In this document: positions 56,315-64,000 of the stretch, piece after piece
Numbering within the stretch: the stretch's first letter is position 1
Layout: each line of letters starts with the position of its first letter
NCBI RefSeq assembly: GCF_014646575.1
Contig: NZ_BMNN01000004.1
Span: 248,001 to 312,000 of the forward strand
Reading direction: 5' to 3'
From: Halopseudomonas pertucinogena
GTDB lineage: Bacteria > Pseudomonadota > Gammaproteobacteria > Pseudomonadales > Pseudomonadaceae
Length of the DNA: 64,000 bases
The notes under the pieces: generated by a model
Database searches by the model: none
What the model was told of the DNA's origin: nothing
The model's input: the letters and a program-made list of their open reading frames with translations, nothing else
Program-made: the position numbers and the translations under genes

Positions 56315-57353
56315 GCAGCTGTCGGACAGTTGGTTGGAGTGCGATTCGCGCTTCATTCCGGCGCATTACCAGCCCGCGAGCCTGATCGATCTGGCGCTGG
56401 CCCGTGGGGTGAATATCCACCGGCTGCTGCAGGGCACCGGACTGTTCCATGAGGACATTCTCACCGGCGATCAGCGGATTGCACCACAGCAGTTCCTGCG
56501 GCTGATCGGCAATGTGCAGCAGCAGATGCAGGCCGACGACACCAGCTTCCTGCTGGGCCAGCAATGGCTGCCTGGCCATTACGGTGAGGCCAGCCATGCC
56601 CTGAGTCATGCCGCCAATCTGCAGGAGGCGCTGGAGCGGCTGGTGCGCCTGCAGACCCTGCTGTGGCCGCTGCTGCGGTTGCGCCTGCGGCTGGATGAGC
56701 AGCATGTCTGGCTGGACTGGGGCGACAGCTTCGGCGCAGGCAGCCAGCGGGTATTCCTGATCGAGGCGGGCATGGCGGCGGTCACCGGCATGAGCCAGTG
56801 GTTATCCGGCCAGCGTCTGCCCTGGGTGTTCCACCTGAGTCATGCCCGGCCGCGCTACAGCGAACAGTACTGGGTGCATCTGGGTGAGCAACTGCGCTTT
56901 GCCAGCCCGCTGAACCAGATGTGCCTGCCCCGGGATTATCTGCATCGCCCCTGGCCGGGCGCTTCGGCCACCGCCGGTCAGGTTGCCGAACAGCAGGGCG
57001 TGGCCATGCTGGCGCAGCTGCCCGCCCCGCAGAGTCTGCTGGATAGCCTGCATGATTACCTGCGCGAGCGTTTACGCCAGCCGTTGCGACTGGAGGCGGT
57101 GGCTGAGGACTTCCATATGAGCCCGGCGACCCTCAAGCGCAAGCTGTACAAGCACGGCACCGGCTTTCAGGAGCAACTGGACCAGGCCCGCTCGAGCATG
57201 GCCATGGAGCTGTACCAGAGCCGTGGCTACTCCAGCGACCAGGTGGCCGACTACCTCAACTTCACCGACCGGGCCAATTTCCGCCGCTCCCTGCGGCGCT
57301 GGACCGGCCTGCTGCCCAGCGAGCTGCGGGACTGGCTGACGGGTGAAGCCTGA
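56307..57353 (+). CDS. AraC-family transcriptional regulator
   Basis: A 348-residue protein with an Arabinose_bd-type N-terminal ligand domain and a C-terminal helix-turn-helix pair (LRLEAVAEDFHMSPATLKRKLYKHGTGFQEQL, about residues 255-286; YSSDQVADYLNFTDRANFRRSLRRWTG, about 303-329). Family members activate genes in response to small molecules. Target unknown. Its overlap with the GGDEF gene suggests that both proteins act in one regulatory path. Confidence 0.9.
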   Translation: MPRQLSDSWLECDSRFIPAHYQPASLIDLALARGVNIHRLLQGTGLFHEDILTGDQRIAPQQFLRLIGNVQQQMQADDTSFLLGQQWLPGHYGEASHALSHAANLQEALERLVRLQTLLWPLLRLRLRLDEQHVWLDWGDSFGAGSQRVFLIEAGMAAVTGMSQWLSGQRLPWVFHLSHARPRYSEQYWVHLGEQLRFASPLNQMCLPRDYLHRPWPGASATAGQVAEQQGVAMLAQLPAPQSLLDSLHDYLRERLRQPLRLEAVAEDFHMSPATLKRKLYKHGTGFQEQLDQARSSMAMELYQSRGYSSDQVADYLNFTDRANFRRSLRRWTGLLPSELRDWLTGEA

Positions 57354-57373
57354 GGTCATCAGCTCGGATATAT

Positions 57374-57402
57374 TTGACAATGATATATAATGTATATACA
57401 TT
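57374..57402 (+). promoter_or_regulatory. AT-rich promoter with palindromic operator upstream of the RHH gene
   Basis: TTGACA (57374-57379) is a perfect -35. With a 17-base spacer the -10 would be TACATT at 57397-57402. The perfect 14-base palindrome AATGTATATACATT (57389-57402) overlaps this -10, an ideal place for a repressor. The following gene encodes a ribbon-helix-helix protein, so autoregulation is likely. Confidence 0.6.
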
Positions 57403-57449
57403 GTAGATATTTTCCTTGCTGAGATAGCATTTTTTGTGTGAGCGCGCCC

Positions 57450-57656
57450 ATGTCAGACAAACCCAGAAAAGTGAAATCCAACAAGAAAGACAGTCAGTTG
57501 CTGATTCGTATCAGCAGTGCAGAGCGTGAGCAGTTCGTGGAGTTGTGCGAACAGCTGGATACGACCGCTGCTCGCGAAATCAGGCAGTTCATTCGCAAGT
57601 TCATCAAAAAGCATGAAGCGACTGAACAGCCGGGAATTCTCAAGGAGACAGAATAA
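57450..57656 (+). CDS. small ribbon-helix-helix (CopG/Arc-like) protein
   Basis: A 68-residue protein: a basic N-terminus, a beta strand (SQLLIRISSA, about residues 16-25), then two helices (EREQFVELCEQLDTTAAREIRQFIRKFIKKH), the RHH pattern of DNA-binding dimers. Start is taken as ATG at 57450; a GTG at 57438 is an alternative and neither has a strong ribosome site. The surrounding 57360-57810 segment is much more AT-rich than the neighbours. The last base of its TAA is the A of the next ATG. RHH proteins often repress their own operon. Confidence 0.75.
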   Translation: MSDKPRKVKSNKKDSQLLIRISSAEREQFVELCEQLDTTAAREIRQFIRKFIKKHEATEQPGILKETE

Positions 57657-57802
57657 TGTCCAAGAAAGCTAAAGTAGCCGACAAGAAAGTTGACAAGAAG
57701 GTCAAATCCATCAAGCAGGAGATCAAGGTCCGCGAAGCCAAGGTCGAGAAGCAAGAGAAGAAAATCAAGGCCCTGAAAAAGGCTGCGAAAAAAGCCGCTT
57801 AA
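57656..57802 (+). CDS. 48-residue lysine-rich coiled-coil protein
   Basis: The sequence runs MSKKAKVADKKVDKKVKSIK... and ends KKAAKKAA, about two fifths Lys and rich in Glu and Ala, with heptad-like hydrophobic spacing (VKSIKQEIKV, VEKQEKKIKAL). It resembles short H1-like nucleoid or poly-Lys tails, but no close family is known to me. It overlaps the RHH gene by one base (TAATG), so they are translated together. A terminator follows 10 bases later. Confidence 0.7.
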   Translation: MSKKAKVADKKVDKKVKSIKQEIKVREAKVEKQEKKIKALKKAAKKAA

Positions 57803-57811
57803 GGCATGCAC

Positions 57812-57843
57812 GGGGCCGCTGATTCAGCGGCCCCGCCGTTTCT
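57812..57843 (+). terminator. terminator after the RHH/lysine-rich pair
   Basis: A perfect ten-base stem GGGGCCGCTG/CAGCGGCCCC (57812-57821 and 57825-57834) with a three-base loop is followed after GCCG by TTTCT. The T run is short, but the stem is strong. Confidence 0.7.
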
Positions 57844-57894
57844 GTACCATGCCAGCGGGCCACTCCGTCGGCGAGCGCGGCTCGCCAACCCCAG

Positions 57895-58641
57895 CTATTC
57901 CGCTACCTTGTCTTGCCAGTACTTCAGCCGTAGCCACTGCGGCCACTCTCCGCCTTTCTCCATCTGCCGCAGATAATGCGCACCGCCCAGTTGTCGGCTC
58001 TGCTTACGGATCCACTGGCTGCGCTGCAGCGCCTGGGGTGGTGGGCTGGCGGCGCTCCAGCGTCGTGGATTGGGTAGGACCGCAGCCAGTTGTGCGGCCT
58101 GTTGGTCGGACAGCACGCCCGGCGCTACGCCAAAATGATGCTGTGCTGCCGCCGCCGCTCCGAATACCCCCTCATCCCATTCGACAATATTCAGATAGAC
58201 CTCAAGAATCCGCTGCTTGGGCCACAGGGTTTCCAGCGCCAGAGTGAACCAGGCTTCCAGTCCCTTGCGCGGCCAGCTGCGCCCGGACCAGAGAAACAGA
58301 TTCTTGGCCACCTGCTGGCTCAGGGTGCTGGCACCGCGCAGGCTGCCGCCGCGCTCATTGTGACGTATCGCGGCGCGGATGGCCTTGAGGTCGAAGCCGT
58401 GGTGCTCGGCAAAGCGCTGATCCTCGGCGGCGATGACTGCCATCTTCAGGCTGTCCGGCAGCTGTTCGTAGGGCGTCCAGCGGTGCTGCAGTTCGAAGGG
58501 CTGGTCACCGCTCTGCAGCCAGCGCTCGACCATCAGCATGGAACCGGGCACCGGTACCCAGCGCAGCAGGATCACCGGCAGCAGGCTGATCAGCAGCAGT
58601 ATCAGTAGCCATTTGAGGGTCTTGCGCAGAATGCTCTTCAC
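57895..58641 (-). CDS. mtgA: monofunctional peptidoglycan glycosyltransferase
   Basis: A 248-residue GT51 protein with one membrane anchor (LKWLLILLLISLLPVILLRW, about residues 9-28). The catalytic motifs are AAEDQRFAEHHGFD (Glu near residue 82), GGSLRGASTLSQQVAKNLFLW and RKGLEAWFTLALE. It polymerises lipid II into glycan strands without a transpeptidase domain. I choose the GTG at 58641 because it gives the family N-terminus (MKSILRKTLKWLL); an ATG 19 codons upstream would overlap the divergent DUF423 promoter region. Confidence 0.93.
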   Translation of the reverse strand: MKSILRKTLKWLLILLLISLLPVILLRWVPVPGSMLMVERWLQSGDQPFELQHRWTPYEQLPDSLKMAVIAAEDQRFAEHHGFDLKAIRAAIRHNERGGSLRGASTLSQQVAKNLFLWSGRSWPRKGLEAWFTLALETLWPKQRILEVYLNIVEWDEGVFGAAAAAQHHFGVAPGVLSDQQAAQLAAVLPNPRRWSAASPPPQALQRSQWIRKQSRQLGGAHYLRQMEKGGEWPQWLRLKYWQDKVAE

Positions 58642-58714
58642 GGTGGGCCTGTCTACCGGTTGCGTGGGCTGGTGTAGAATCCGCCGTAGTATAAACATCC
58701 GGGGAGAGGTTTTG

Positions 58715-59086
58715 ATGGCCAGGGTCTTTCTGTTGCTGGCAGCACTGAGTGGTTTCACCGGCGTGGCGCTGGGTGCCTTCGCCGCCCATGGTCTGCGTAG
58801 CCGCTTGCCAGAGGGCATGCTGTCGGTGTTCCAGACCGGCGTGCAGTACCAGCTGTGGCACACCGCTGCGCTGATCGGCGTCGGTCTGTTGTTGCTGCGC
58901 CAGCCCGACAGTCCGTTGTTCAAGGCGTCCGGTGGTCTGTTCGTGCTGGGCATACTGCTGTTCTCCGGCAGCCTTTATCTGATGGCCCTGGCCGGCTGGC
59001 GCGTGGGCATGGTCACGCCCATGGGTGGGCTGTGTTTTTTGCTGGGCTGGGTGTGTTTTGGCGTGGCTGCGCTGACTGTAAAATAG
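58715..59086 (+). CDS. DUF423 membrane protein
   Basis: A 123-residue protein with about four membrane helices and the DUF423 pattern (GVALGAFAAHGLRSRL at the start; QTGVQYQLWHTAALIGVGLLL; SGSLYLMALAG; PMGGLCFLLGWVCF). Function unknown. It starts with ATG at 58715 after GGGGAGAGG and is divergent from mtgA. thiS follows 60 bases later on the same strand. Confidence 0.9.
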   Translation: MARVFLLLAALSGFTGVALGAFAAHGLRSRLPEGMLSVFQTGVQYQLWHTAALIGVGLLLLRQPDSPLFKASGGLFVLGILLFSGSLYLMALAGWRVGMVTPMGGLCFLLGWVCFGVAALTVK

Positions 59087-59146
59087 TCAGCCCTACCCAT
59101 TTCACGCTATCATTACCGACCGATTCACCCCTCATCGAGTTGTTTC

Positions 59147-59347
59147 ATGCAGATCAAGTTGAATGGCGAAGCCCATCCCCTCGATTCCTCCATCAGCCTG
59201 GCCGAACTGGTCGAGCAGCTGGGATTGACCGGCAAGCGACTGGCCATCGAGCTGAATCTGGAGATAGTGCCGCGTAGCCAGTATGCCGACACACGTCTGA
59301 ACGACGGTGACCGAGTCGAGATCGTCCACGCCATTGGTGGCGGCTAG
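59147..59347 (+). CDS. thiS: sulfur carrier protein ThiS
   Basis: A 66-residue ubiquitin-fold protein ending in Gly-Gly-Gly (VHAIGGG). Its C-terminal glycine becomes a thiocarboxylate that donates sulfur for the thiazole ring of thiamin. Lengths and fold ([27 protein letters not shown]) are typical. thiG, its partner, begins 41 bases downstream. Confidence 0.94.
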   Translation: MQIKLNGEAHPLDSSISLAELVEQLGLTGKRLAIELNLEIVPRSQYADTRLNDGDRVEIVHAIGGG

Positions 59348-59388
59348 CGCGACAGACGCAGCCCCGCTCTGGCCCTGCGGAGAAGACC

Positions 59389-60189
59389 ATGACACAGATA
59401 CAACAAGACGCCCTGGAAATTGCTGGCGTGCGTTACCGTTCCCGCCTGTTGGTGGGCACCGGCAAATACAAGGACATGGAAGAAACCCGGCAGGCGATCG
59501 AAGCCTCCGGCGCCGAGATCGTGACCGTTGCCATCCGCCGCACCAATATCGGCCAGAATCCCGGCGAGCCCAATCTGCTCGATGTGGTGCCCCCGGATCG
59601 CTACACCATCCTGCCCAACACCGCCGGCTGCTTCACCGCCGAGGATGCGGTGCGCACCTGCCGCTTGGCCCGCGAGTTGCTGGATGGCCGCAATCTGGTC
59701 AAGCTGGAAGTGCTGGCGGATCAGAAGACGCTGTACCCCAACGTGGTCGAGACCATCAAGGCCGCCGAGGTGCTGGTCAGGGAAGGCTTCGATGTCATGG
59801 TGTATACCAGCGATGACCCGATCATCGCCCGCCAGCTGGCCGAAATCGGCTGCGTGGCGGTGATGCCGCTGGCCGGCCTGATCGGTTCCGGGCTGGGCAT
59901 CTGCAACCCGTACAACTTGCGCATTATCCTGGAGGAGGCCACTGTGCCGATTCTGGTCGATGCCGGTGTGGGTACTGCCTCCGACGCCGCCATTGCCATG
60001 GAGCTGGGTTGTGCCGGGGTGTTGATGAATACCGCGATTGCCGGTGCGCAGAAGCCGGTGCTGATGGCCGAGGCCATGAAGCATGCGGTGCTGGCCGGCC
60101 GCGGCGCTTATCTGGCGGGCCGCATGCCGCGTCGCCTGTATGCCGCCGCCTCTTCTCCCTGGGAAGGTACCTTTGTCGGAAATGAGTGA
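59389..60189 (+). CDS. thiG: thiazole synthase ThiG
   Basis: A 266-residue (beta/alpha)8 enzyme that forms the thiamin thiazole phosphate from ThiS-thiocarboxylate, deoxyxylulose phosphate and dehydroglycine. The Schiff-base Lys is in [14 protein letters not shown] (about residue 104). The phosphate-binding segments ([23 protein letters not shown]) are clear. It overlaps trmB by eight bases. Confidence 0.96.
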   Translation: MTQIQQDALEIAGVRYRSRLLVGTGKYKDMEETRQAIEASGAEIVTVAIRRTNIGQNPGEPNLLDVVPPDRYTILPNTAGCFTAEDAVRTCRLARELLDGRNLVKLEVLADQKTLYPNVVETIKAAEVLVREGFDVMVYTSDDPIIARQLAEIGCVAVMPLAGLIGSGLGICNPYNLRIILEEATVPILVDAGVGTASDAAIAMELGCAGVLMNTAIAGAQKPVLMAEAMKHAVLAGRGAYLAGRMPRRLYAAASSPWEGTFVGNE

Positions 60190-60910
60190 CGTGAACGAGA
60201 ACCAGCAGCTGCCAGAGCAGAACGAAGACGGCCAGCCGCGCCGCACCATCCGCAGCTTCGTGATGCGCGCCGGGCGCATGACCGAAGGGCAGCAGCGGGG
60301 CGTGGAGAAGGGCTGGCCGCTGTATGGCCTGAACCTGGCCGATGGCCCGCTGGATCTGGATGCGGTATTCGGCCGTCAGGCGCCGCGTACGCTGGAGATC
60401 GGCTTCGGCATGGGGCACTCTCTGCTGGAGATGGCCCAAGCCGCACCGGAGCAGGATTTCATTGGCATTGAAGTGCACCGCCCCGGCGTCGGCGCGCTGC
60501 TCAACGGCCTGCTCAATGCCGGCCTGAGCAACGTGCGGGTATATGATTGTGACGCCATCGAAGTGCTCAATCAGGCTATCCCCGACGCCAGCCTCGACCG
60601 CCTGTTGCTGTTCTTCCCCGACCCCTGGCACAAGAAGAAGCACAACAAGCGGCGCATCGTGCAACCGGCGTTTGCCGAGCTGGTGCGGCGCAAGCTGAAG
60701 GTGGGCGGTGTGCTGCACATGGCGACCGACTGGGAGCATTACGCCGAGCAGATGCTGGAGGTGATGAGCGCCGCGCCCGGTTACCGCAACCAGGCCGCTG
60801 ACGGCACCTTCATTCCCCGTCCGGACGAGCGTCCGGTGACCAAGTTCGAGAAACGCGGCGAGCGCCTCGGGCATGGTGTCTGGGATCTGAAGTTCGAACG
60901 CATCGACTGA
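60182..60910 (+). CDS. trmB: tRNA (guanine-N7)-methyltransferase
   Basis: A 242-residue class I methyltransferase placing the N7-methyl on G46 of tRNA. Motifs: SAM site [15 protein letters not shown] (about residues 64-78), [12 protein letters not shown], and the catalytic loop [16 protein letters not shown] (about 145-160). The start is the ATG at 60182 inside the thiG end. The gene order thiS-thiG-trmB is that of other Pseudomonas. Confidence 0.96.
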   Translation: MSDVNENQQLPEQNEDGQPRRTIRSFVMRAGRMTEGQQRGVEKGWPLYGLNLADGPLDLDAVFGRQAPRTLEIGFGMGHSLLEMAQAAPEQDFIGIEVHRPGVGALLNGLLNAGLSNVRVYDCDAIEVLNQAIPDASLDRLLLFFPDPWHKKKHNKRRIVQPAFAELVRRKLKVGGVLHMATDWEHYAEQMLEVMSAAPGYRNQAADGTFIPRPDERPVTKFEKRGERLGHGVWDLKFERID

Positions 60911-60935
60911 CCGCCGGAAGGCAGGTGGCTGCCCC

Positions 60936-60953
60936 GTCGAGTTCCATCTCGAC
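60936..60953. repeat. isolated member of the TTCCAT-loop hairpin family
   Basis: GTCGAG-TTCCAT-CTCGAC is a perfect 18-base hairpin, the same stem as in the tandem repeat at 32178 but in reverse orientation there. The gap 60911-61133 around it holds no gene. Confidence 0.65.
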
Positions 60954-61133
60954 CAGCGCGGATGCGCCGAACCCATGGCTGGGATGAAACCCGGCGGTGC
61001 GGCCATCCGCTCTTCCGCCCCTGGCACATGCCTGCCACCTATGACGCTCCATAGCCCTTGCTGACTGTCATGGTCAGCCCGCTTCGTGCTTTCTACACTG
61101 GCTCCATCCAGAACAACAATCTGCGGAGTCACC

Positions 61134-61994
61134 ATGCAATTCGAAACCCTCGACTACCAGGTGCAGGACGGCATCCTTACCCTGACCCTCAACCGCCCCG
61201 AGCGCATGAACGCCTTCAACGGGCCGATGCGCCGCGAGCTGATCACCGCCTTCGATGCGGCCGATGCCGATGACGCCGTGCGGGTGATCGTAATGACCGG
61301 CGCCGGTCGTGCCTTCTGCGCCGGTGCCGATCTGGAGAAGGGCGGTGACACCTTCAACCGCCATACCCGCACCGACCAGCCCGAAGGTGCTGATCTGCGC
61401 GACGGCGGCGGCACCGTGTCGCTGCGCATCTACGAATGTACCAAGCCGGTGATCGGCGCCTTCAATGGCGCTGCGGTAGGCGTCGGCGTGACCATGACCC
61501 TGCCGATGGACATCCGCCTGGCGTCGACCAACGCGAAATTCGGCTTCGTCTTTGCCCGCCGTGGCATCACCATGGAAGCCTGCTCCAGCTGGTTCCTTCC
61601 GCGGCTGGTCGGCCCGATGCAGGCGGCTGAATGGATCCACACCGGACGGGTGTTCGGCGCCGAGGAGGCGCTCAGGGGCGGGCTGATCCGCAGCATTCAC
61701 GAGCCGGACGAGCTGCTTCCGGCGGCCTATGAGCTGGCCCGTGAGATCGCGGATAATACCTCACCCATGTCGGCGCTGCTCAATCGTCAGCTGATGTGGC
61801 GCATGCTCGGCGCCGATCATCCGATGGAGGCACACAAAGTGGATTCCCGGGCGATTGCCTTCATGGGTGAATCCGACGACGCAAAGGAAGGCGTACGCTC
61901 CTTCCTGGAAAAGCGCGCCCCGGAGTTCAGACTTAGCCCCAGCCAGGACCGCCCGGACTTCTACCCCTGGTGGGACGAGCGCCCCTTCGAGTGA
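61134..61994 (+). CDS. enoyl-CoA hydratase/isomerase (crotonase) family protein
   Basis: A 286-residue crotonase-fold protein. The oxyanion-hole strings AFCAGADLEKGG (about residues 63-74) and FNGAAVGVGVTMTL (about 110-123) are clear; the segment GFVFARRGITMEACSSWFLPRLVG supplies a Glu near residue 150. Members hydrate or isomerise acyl-CoA; the substrate is not predictable. The start at 61134 follows CGGAG. It converges on the next thioesterase, with one stop directly beside the other. Confidence 0.9.
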   Translation: MQFETLDYQVQDGILTLTLNRPERMNAFNGPMRRELITAFDAADADDAVRVIVMTGAGRAFCAGADLEKGGDTFNRHTRTDQPEGADLRDGGGTVSLRIYECTKPVIGAFNGAAVGVGVTMTLPMDIRLASTNAKFGFVFARRGITMEACSSWFLPRLVGPMQAAEWIHTGRVFGAEEALRGGLIRSIHEPDELLPAAYELAREIADNTSPMSALLNRQLMWRMLGADHPMEAHKVDSRAIAFMGESDDAKEGVRSFLEKRAPEFRLSPSQDRPDFYPWWDERPFE

Positions 61995-62426
61995 TCAGCG
62001 CACCAGCAGCCGCTCCAGCGCCGCCCGGGGGCCATCCGGGATCGGGCAGGAGCGGTTGCCGGCGCGCTCGACGAACACATGCACGAAGTGTCCGGCGGCG
62101 CAGGCCTCTTCCATTCCTTCCCTGAACACCGCCAGCTGGTAATGCACCGAGCTGTTACCCAGCTTCGCCACCCGTACGCCGATCTCGATCCGCTCGGGGA
62201 AGGCAATCGGCGCGAAATAGTCGCAGCCGGAACTGACCACAAAGGCCACCTGCTGCCCGCGGTGGATATCCAGCCCGCCTTCGTTGATCAGCCAGCTGTT
62301 CACCGCGCTGTCGAAGTAGGCGTAATAGGTGACGTTGTTGATGTGACCGTAGATGTCATTGTCGTGCCAGCGTGTGGTGATGGGGTGCAGATAGGGATAG
62401 TCGCTGCGTTGTGGTCTGGTGGTCAT
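61995..62426 (-). CDS. acyl-CoA thioesterase, 4HBT family
   Basis: A 143-residue hot-dog thioesterase with the active-site string RWHDNDIYGHINNVTYYAYFD (about residues 19-39), the D-GH-NN-Y pattern of the YbgC group. It hydrolyses acyl-CoA; chain length is unknown. It is convergent with the crotonase gene with no gap, and a shared acyl-CoA pathway is only inference. Confidence 0.9.
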   Translation of the reverse strand: MTTRPQRSDYPYLHPITTRWHDNDIYGHINNVTYYAYFDSAVNSWLINEGGLDIHRGQQVAFVVSSGCDYFAPIAFPERIEIGVRVAKLGNSSVHYQLAVFREGMEEACAAGHFVHVFVERAGNRSCPIPDGPRAALERLLVR

Positions 62427-62466
62427 GGAACGTCTCGGTTTGCTCAGGTTATGTTACGGGCCCGCC

Positions 62467-62538
62467 GCGGGCGATCGCCGCTGCCGGGTCCCTACTGTAG
62501 GAGCCGCAACCCCGCGGCGATCGCCTGCGAAGCAGGCG
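62467..62538. repeat. REP-type palindrome
   Basis: GCGGGCGATCGCCGC (62467-62481) and GCGGCGATCGCCTGC (62514-62528) are inverted copies matching at 14 of 15 bases. Between them is CTGTAGGAGCCGC, the typical CTGTAGGAGC string of Pseudomonas REP elements. A small GCCTGC-GAA-GCAGGC hairpin ends the element. It lies between divergent-free neighbours, upstream of the thioesterase gene and past the alcohol dehydrogenase stop. Confidence 0.75.
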
Positions 62539-62551
62539 CGTCTGAATCAGC

Positions 62552-63712
62552 TCAGTACGCCTGCCGATAGATCGCCAGCGCATCGGCTTCGGTCACCTCC
62601 CGTGGGTTGTTCACCAACAGGCGCTGTTGCAGCATGGCGTCCTTGGCCAGCATTTCCAGACTGCTTTCGGGCACGCCGGCATCGCGCAGGCGGCTGGGCA
62701 GATTGCAACGGGGACTCAGCTGGGACAGAGCAGTGATCAACTGATCGGTCAGGCTGGCCGCATCCCCCGGCTGGCAGTCGGGCACCAGCAAAGGCGCCAG
62801 TTCCGCATACAGCTTCTCCGCCGCCGGGGCATTGAAGGCAATCACGCTGGGCAGCACCAGGGCATTGGACAGGCCATGGGGGATATGGAAGTGCCCGCCC
62901 AGCGGGTAGGCCAGCGCATGCACCGCCGCCACCGGCGCATTGGCAAAGGCCTGCCCGGCCAGCAGCGATCCCAGCAGCATGGCCTGGCGGGCCTCGCGGT
63001 TGCCGCCGTTGTGTACCGCTTCGTCGAGGTTGCCGGCCAGCAGCCGCAGGGCCTCCCGGGCGAGCATGTCCGACAGCGGGTTCTTCTTCGACTTGCTGGT
63101 ATAGGCCTCGATCGCGTGCACCATGGCATCGATGCCGGTGGCCGCAGTGACAGCCGGCGGCAGCCCCAGGGTCAGCTCGGCATCCAGCACCGCCAGATCC
63201 GGCAGCAGCAAGGGTGAAACCACGCCGGTCTTGGTGGTCTCGCCGGTGGTGATAATGGCAATCTGGGTGACTTCCGAACCGGTACCGGCAGTGGTCGGAA
63301 CCTGAATCAGCGGCAGCCGCTGCCCTCTGGCCTGATCGACGCCGTAGACCTCGGCCAGGCTCTGGGTGGCATTGGGATGCGCCAACAGGGCCACCAGCTT
63401 GGCGACATCCATCGAGCTGCCGCCACCAAAACCGATGATCAGCTGGGCATTCATTTCCCGGGCATGACGCACGGCGGCCATGACCACTGCTTCCGGCGGG
63501 TCAGCCTCAACCTGATCAAACACCTCCACGCTCATGCCGGTCCGACTGAAACCCGGCAGGACATCGCCCAGCAGATTCAGCTTCGTTATCCCGGGGTCGG
63601 TGACGATCATGACCCGCTGTGCGTCCCGCTCGCGGCACAACTGTGCCAGGCGGCTGGCCGCGCCGGTTTCACAGAGTATTTGGGAAGTGGTGGCGAAGCT
63701 GAAGGATGACAT
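62552..63712 (-). CDS. iron-containing alcohol dehydrogenase
   Basis: A 386-residue group III dehydrogenase. NAD-binding GFGGGSSMDVAK (about residues 94-105) and PTTAGTGSEVTQ (about 138-149) are present, along with the metal-ligand region HALAYPLGGHFHIPHGLSNA (about 262-281). The start at 63712 gives MSSFSFATTSQI; the upstream in-frame ATG has no support. The substrate alcohol or aldehyde is unknown. It lies upstream of the etfA end with a 197-base gap. Confidence 0.93.
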   Translation of the reverse strand: MSSFSFATTSQILCETGAASRLAQLCRERDAQRVMIVTDPGITKLNLLGDVLPGFSRTGMSVEVFDQVEADPPEAVVMAAVRHAREMNAQLIIGFGGGSSMDVAKLVALLAHPNATQSLAEVYGVDQARGQRLPLIQVPTTAGTGSEVTQIAIITTGETTKTGVVSPLLLPDLAVLDAELTLGLPPAVTAATGIDAMVHAIEAYTSKSKKNPLSDMLAREALRLLAGNLDEAVHNGGNREARQAMLLGSLLAGQAFANAPVAAVHALAYPLGGHFHIPHGLSNALVLPSVIAFNAPAAEKLYAELAPLLVPDCQPGDAASLTDQLITALSQLSPRCNLPSRLRDAGVPESSLEMLAKDAMLQQRLLVNNPREVTEADALAIYRQAY

Positions 63713-63843
63713 GAGCACCTCTCTGGCTTGGGGTGGGGGAGGTTTCACTGTACGGCGCAAGGGGGCGGGGCGGCAAGCGTGGGGGTGGGATTGGAGGGGG
63801 TGAATGTTGAGTTATAGGCAGGGCGGCTCCGCTCCCTCTTCCT

Positions 63844-63878
63844 CAAAACAAAACCCCCGACTCTTCCGAGCCGGGGGC
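63844..63878 (-). terminator. terminator downstream of etfA
   Basis: Read on the minus strand, CCCCCG and CGGGGG form the stem (63872-63877 and 63854-63859), extended by CTC/GAG inside. It is followed by TTTTGTTTTG. It begins about 33 bases past the etfA stop. Confidence 0.85.
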
Positions 63879-63909
63879 CTTGTGATACCGCTTGCAGCGA
63901 ACCGCAGCC

Positions 63910-64000
63910 TTACAGCTTGCTGGTCAGCTCCGGTACGATCTCGAACAGGTCGCCCACCAGGCCGTAATCGGCTACCTGGAAGATCGGCGCCTCCTCGTCC
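63910..64000 (-). CDS. etfA: electron transfer flavoprotein alpha subunit, C-terminal end
   Basis: The last 30 codons of a minus-strand gene reach the right edge. They read EAPIFQVADYGLVGDLFEIVPELTSKL before a TAA stop. This is the conserved EtfA C-terminus (ADYGLVGDLFEVVPEL pattern). EtfAB carries electrons from acyl-CoA and other dehydrogenases to the quinone pool. etfB and the rest lie outside the window. Confidence 0.9.
   Translation of the reverse strand, partial: DEEAPIFQVADYGLVGDLFEIVPELTSKL

Overview
The window is a piece of a gamma-proteobacterial chromosome of Pseudomonas type (family Pseudomonadaceae). High-GC coding DNA, the global regulator crc next to pyrE, AlgC with a long N-terminal membrane extension, the pair radC-rpmB-rpmG, the Zur-controlled znuA/zur-znuC-znuB locus, and the coxBA-ctaG-coxC-surf1-ctaA-ctaB-sco order all match Pseudomonas gene order as I know it. 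The intergenic palindromes are also of Pseudomonas type. I cannot name the species; a Halopseudomonas- or Stutzerimonas-like lineage would fit. No rRNA, tRNA, complete insertion sequence or CRISPR array was seen. Layout: (1) 1-10.4 kb holds a cytochrome P450 cut by the window edge, then crc, pyrE, a DUF4124 protein, a thioesterase, argB, algC, dut, coaBC, radC and rpmB-rpmG with a clear promoter, a structured leader and a terminator. (2) 10.4-18.5 kb holds a palindrome-rich gap, polA, a DUF2782 protein, thrB, the zinc uptake locus around a Zur box, and a ferritin. (3) 18.6-27.2 kb is an aa3/caa3-type cytochrome c oxidase operon with its heme A and copper assembly factors. (4) 27.4-40 kb is mostly housekeeping: a conserved hypothetical, yheV, prlC, a gamma carbonic anhydrase, an oxidoreductase, a four-copy tandem repeat, an acyl-CoA ligase, a REC-TPR response regulator, a hydrolase, an oxaloacetate decarboxylase-like protein, a methyltransferase and a DUF421 protein. 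(5) 40-45.4 kb is accessory: a Fur-box-preceded TonB-dependent receptor coupled to a MauG/Ccp-like di-heme protein, then a Fic protein behind a cluster of operator-like repeats, then a decayed hsdM fragment. (6) 45.4-55 kb is the most interesting part. It is a co-directional cluster of a TonB-dependent receptor, a dual-domain beta-propeller phytase, a TolQ-like ExbB, a TolR-like ExbD, a TonB with a TolA-like helical middle, a PhoX phosphatase and a divergent metallophosphoesterase, with a possible Pho box upstream. I read it as a self-contained organophosphate (phytate) scavenging system that carries its own energy transducer. (7) 55-64 kb holds a degenerate-GGDEF membrane protein overlapping an AraC regulator, a small AT-rich RHH plus lysine-rich gene pair, mtgA, a DUF423 protein, thiS-thiG-trmB, a crotonase, a thioesterase, an iron alcohol dehydrogenase and the end of etfA. 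A dispersed hairpin family with a recurring TTCCAT/ATGGAA-type loop occurs at 18.0, 32.2-32.6, 46.4 and 60.9 kb.
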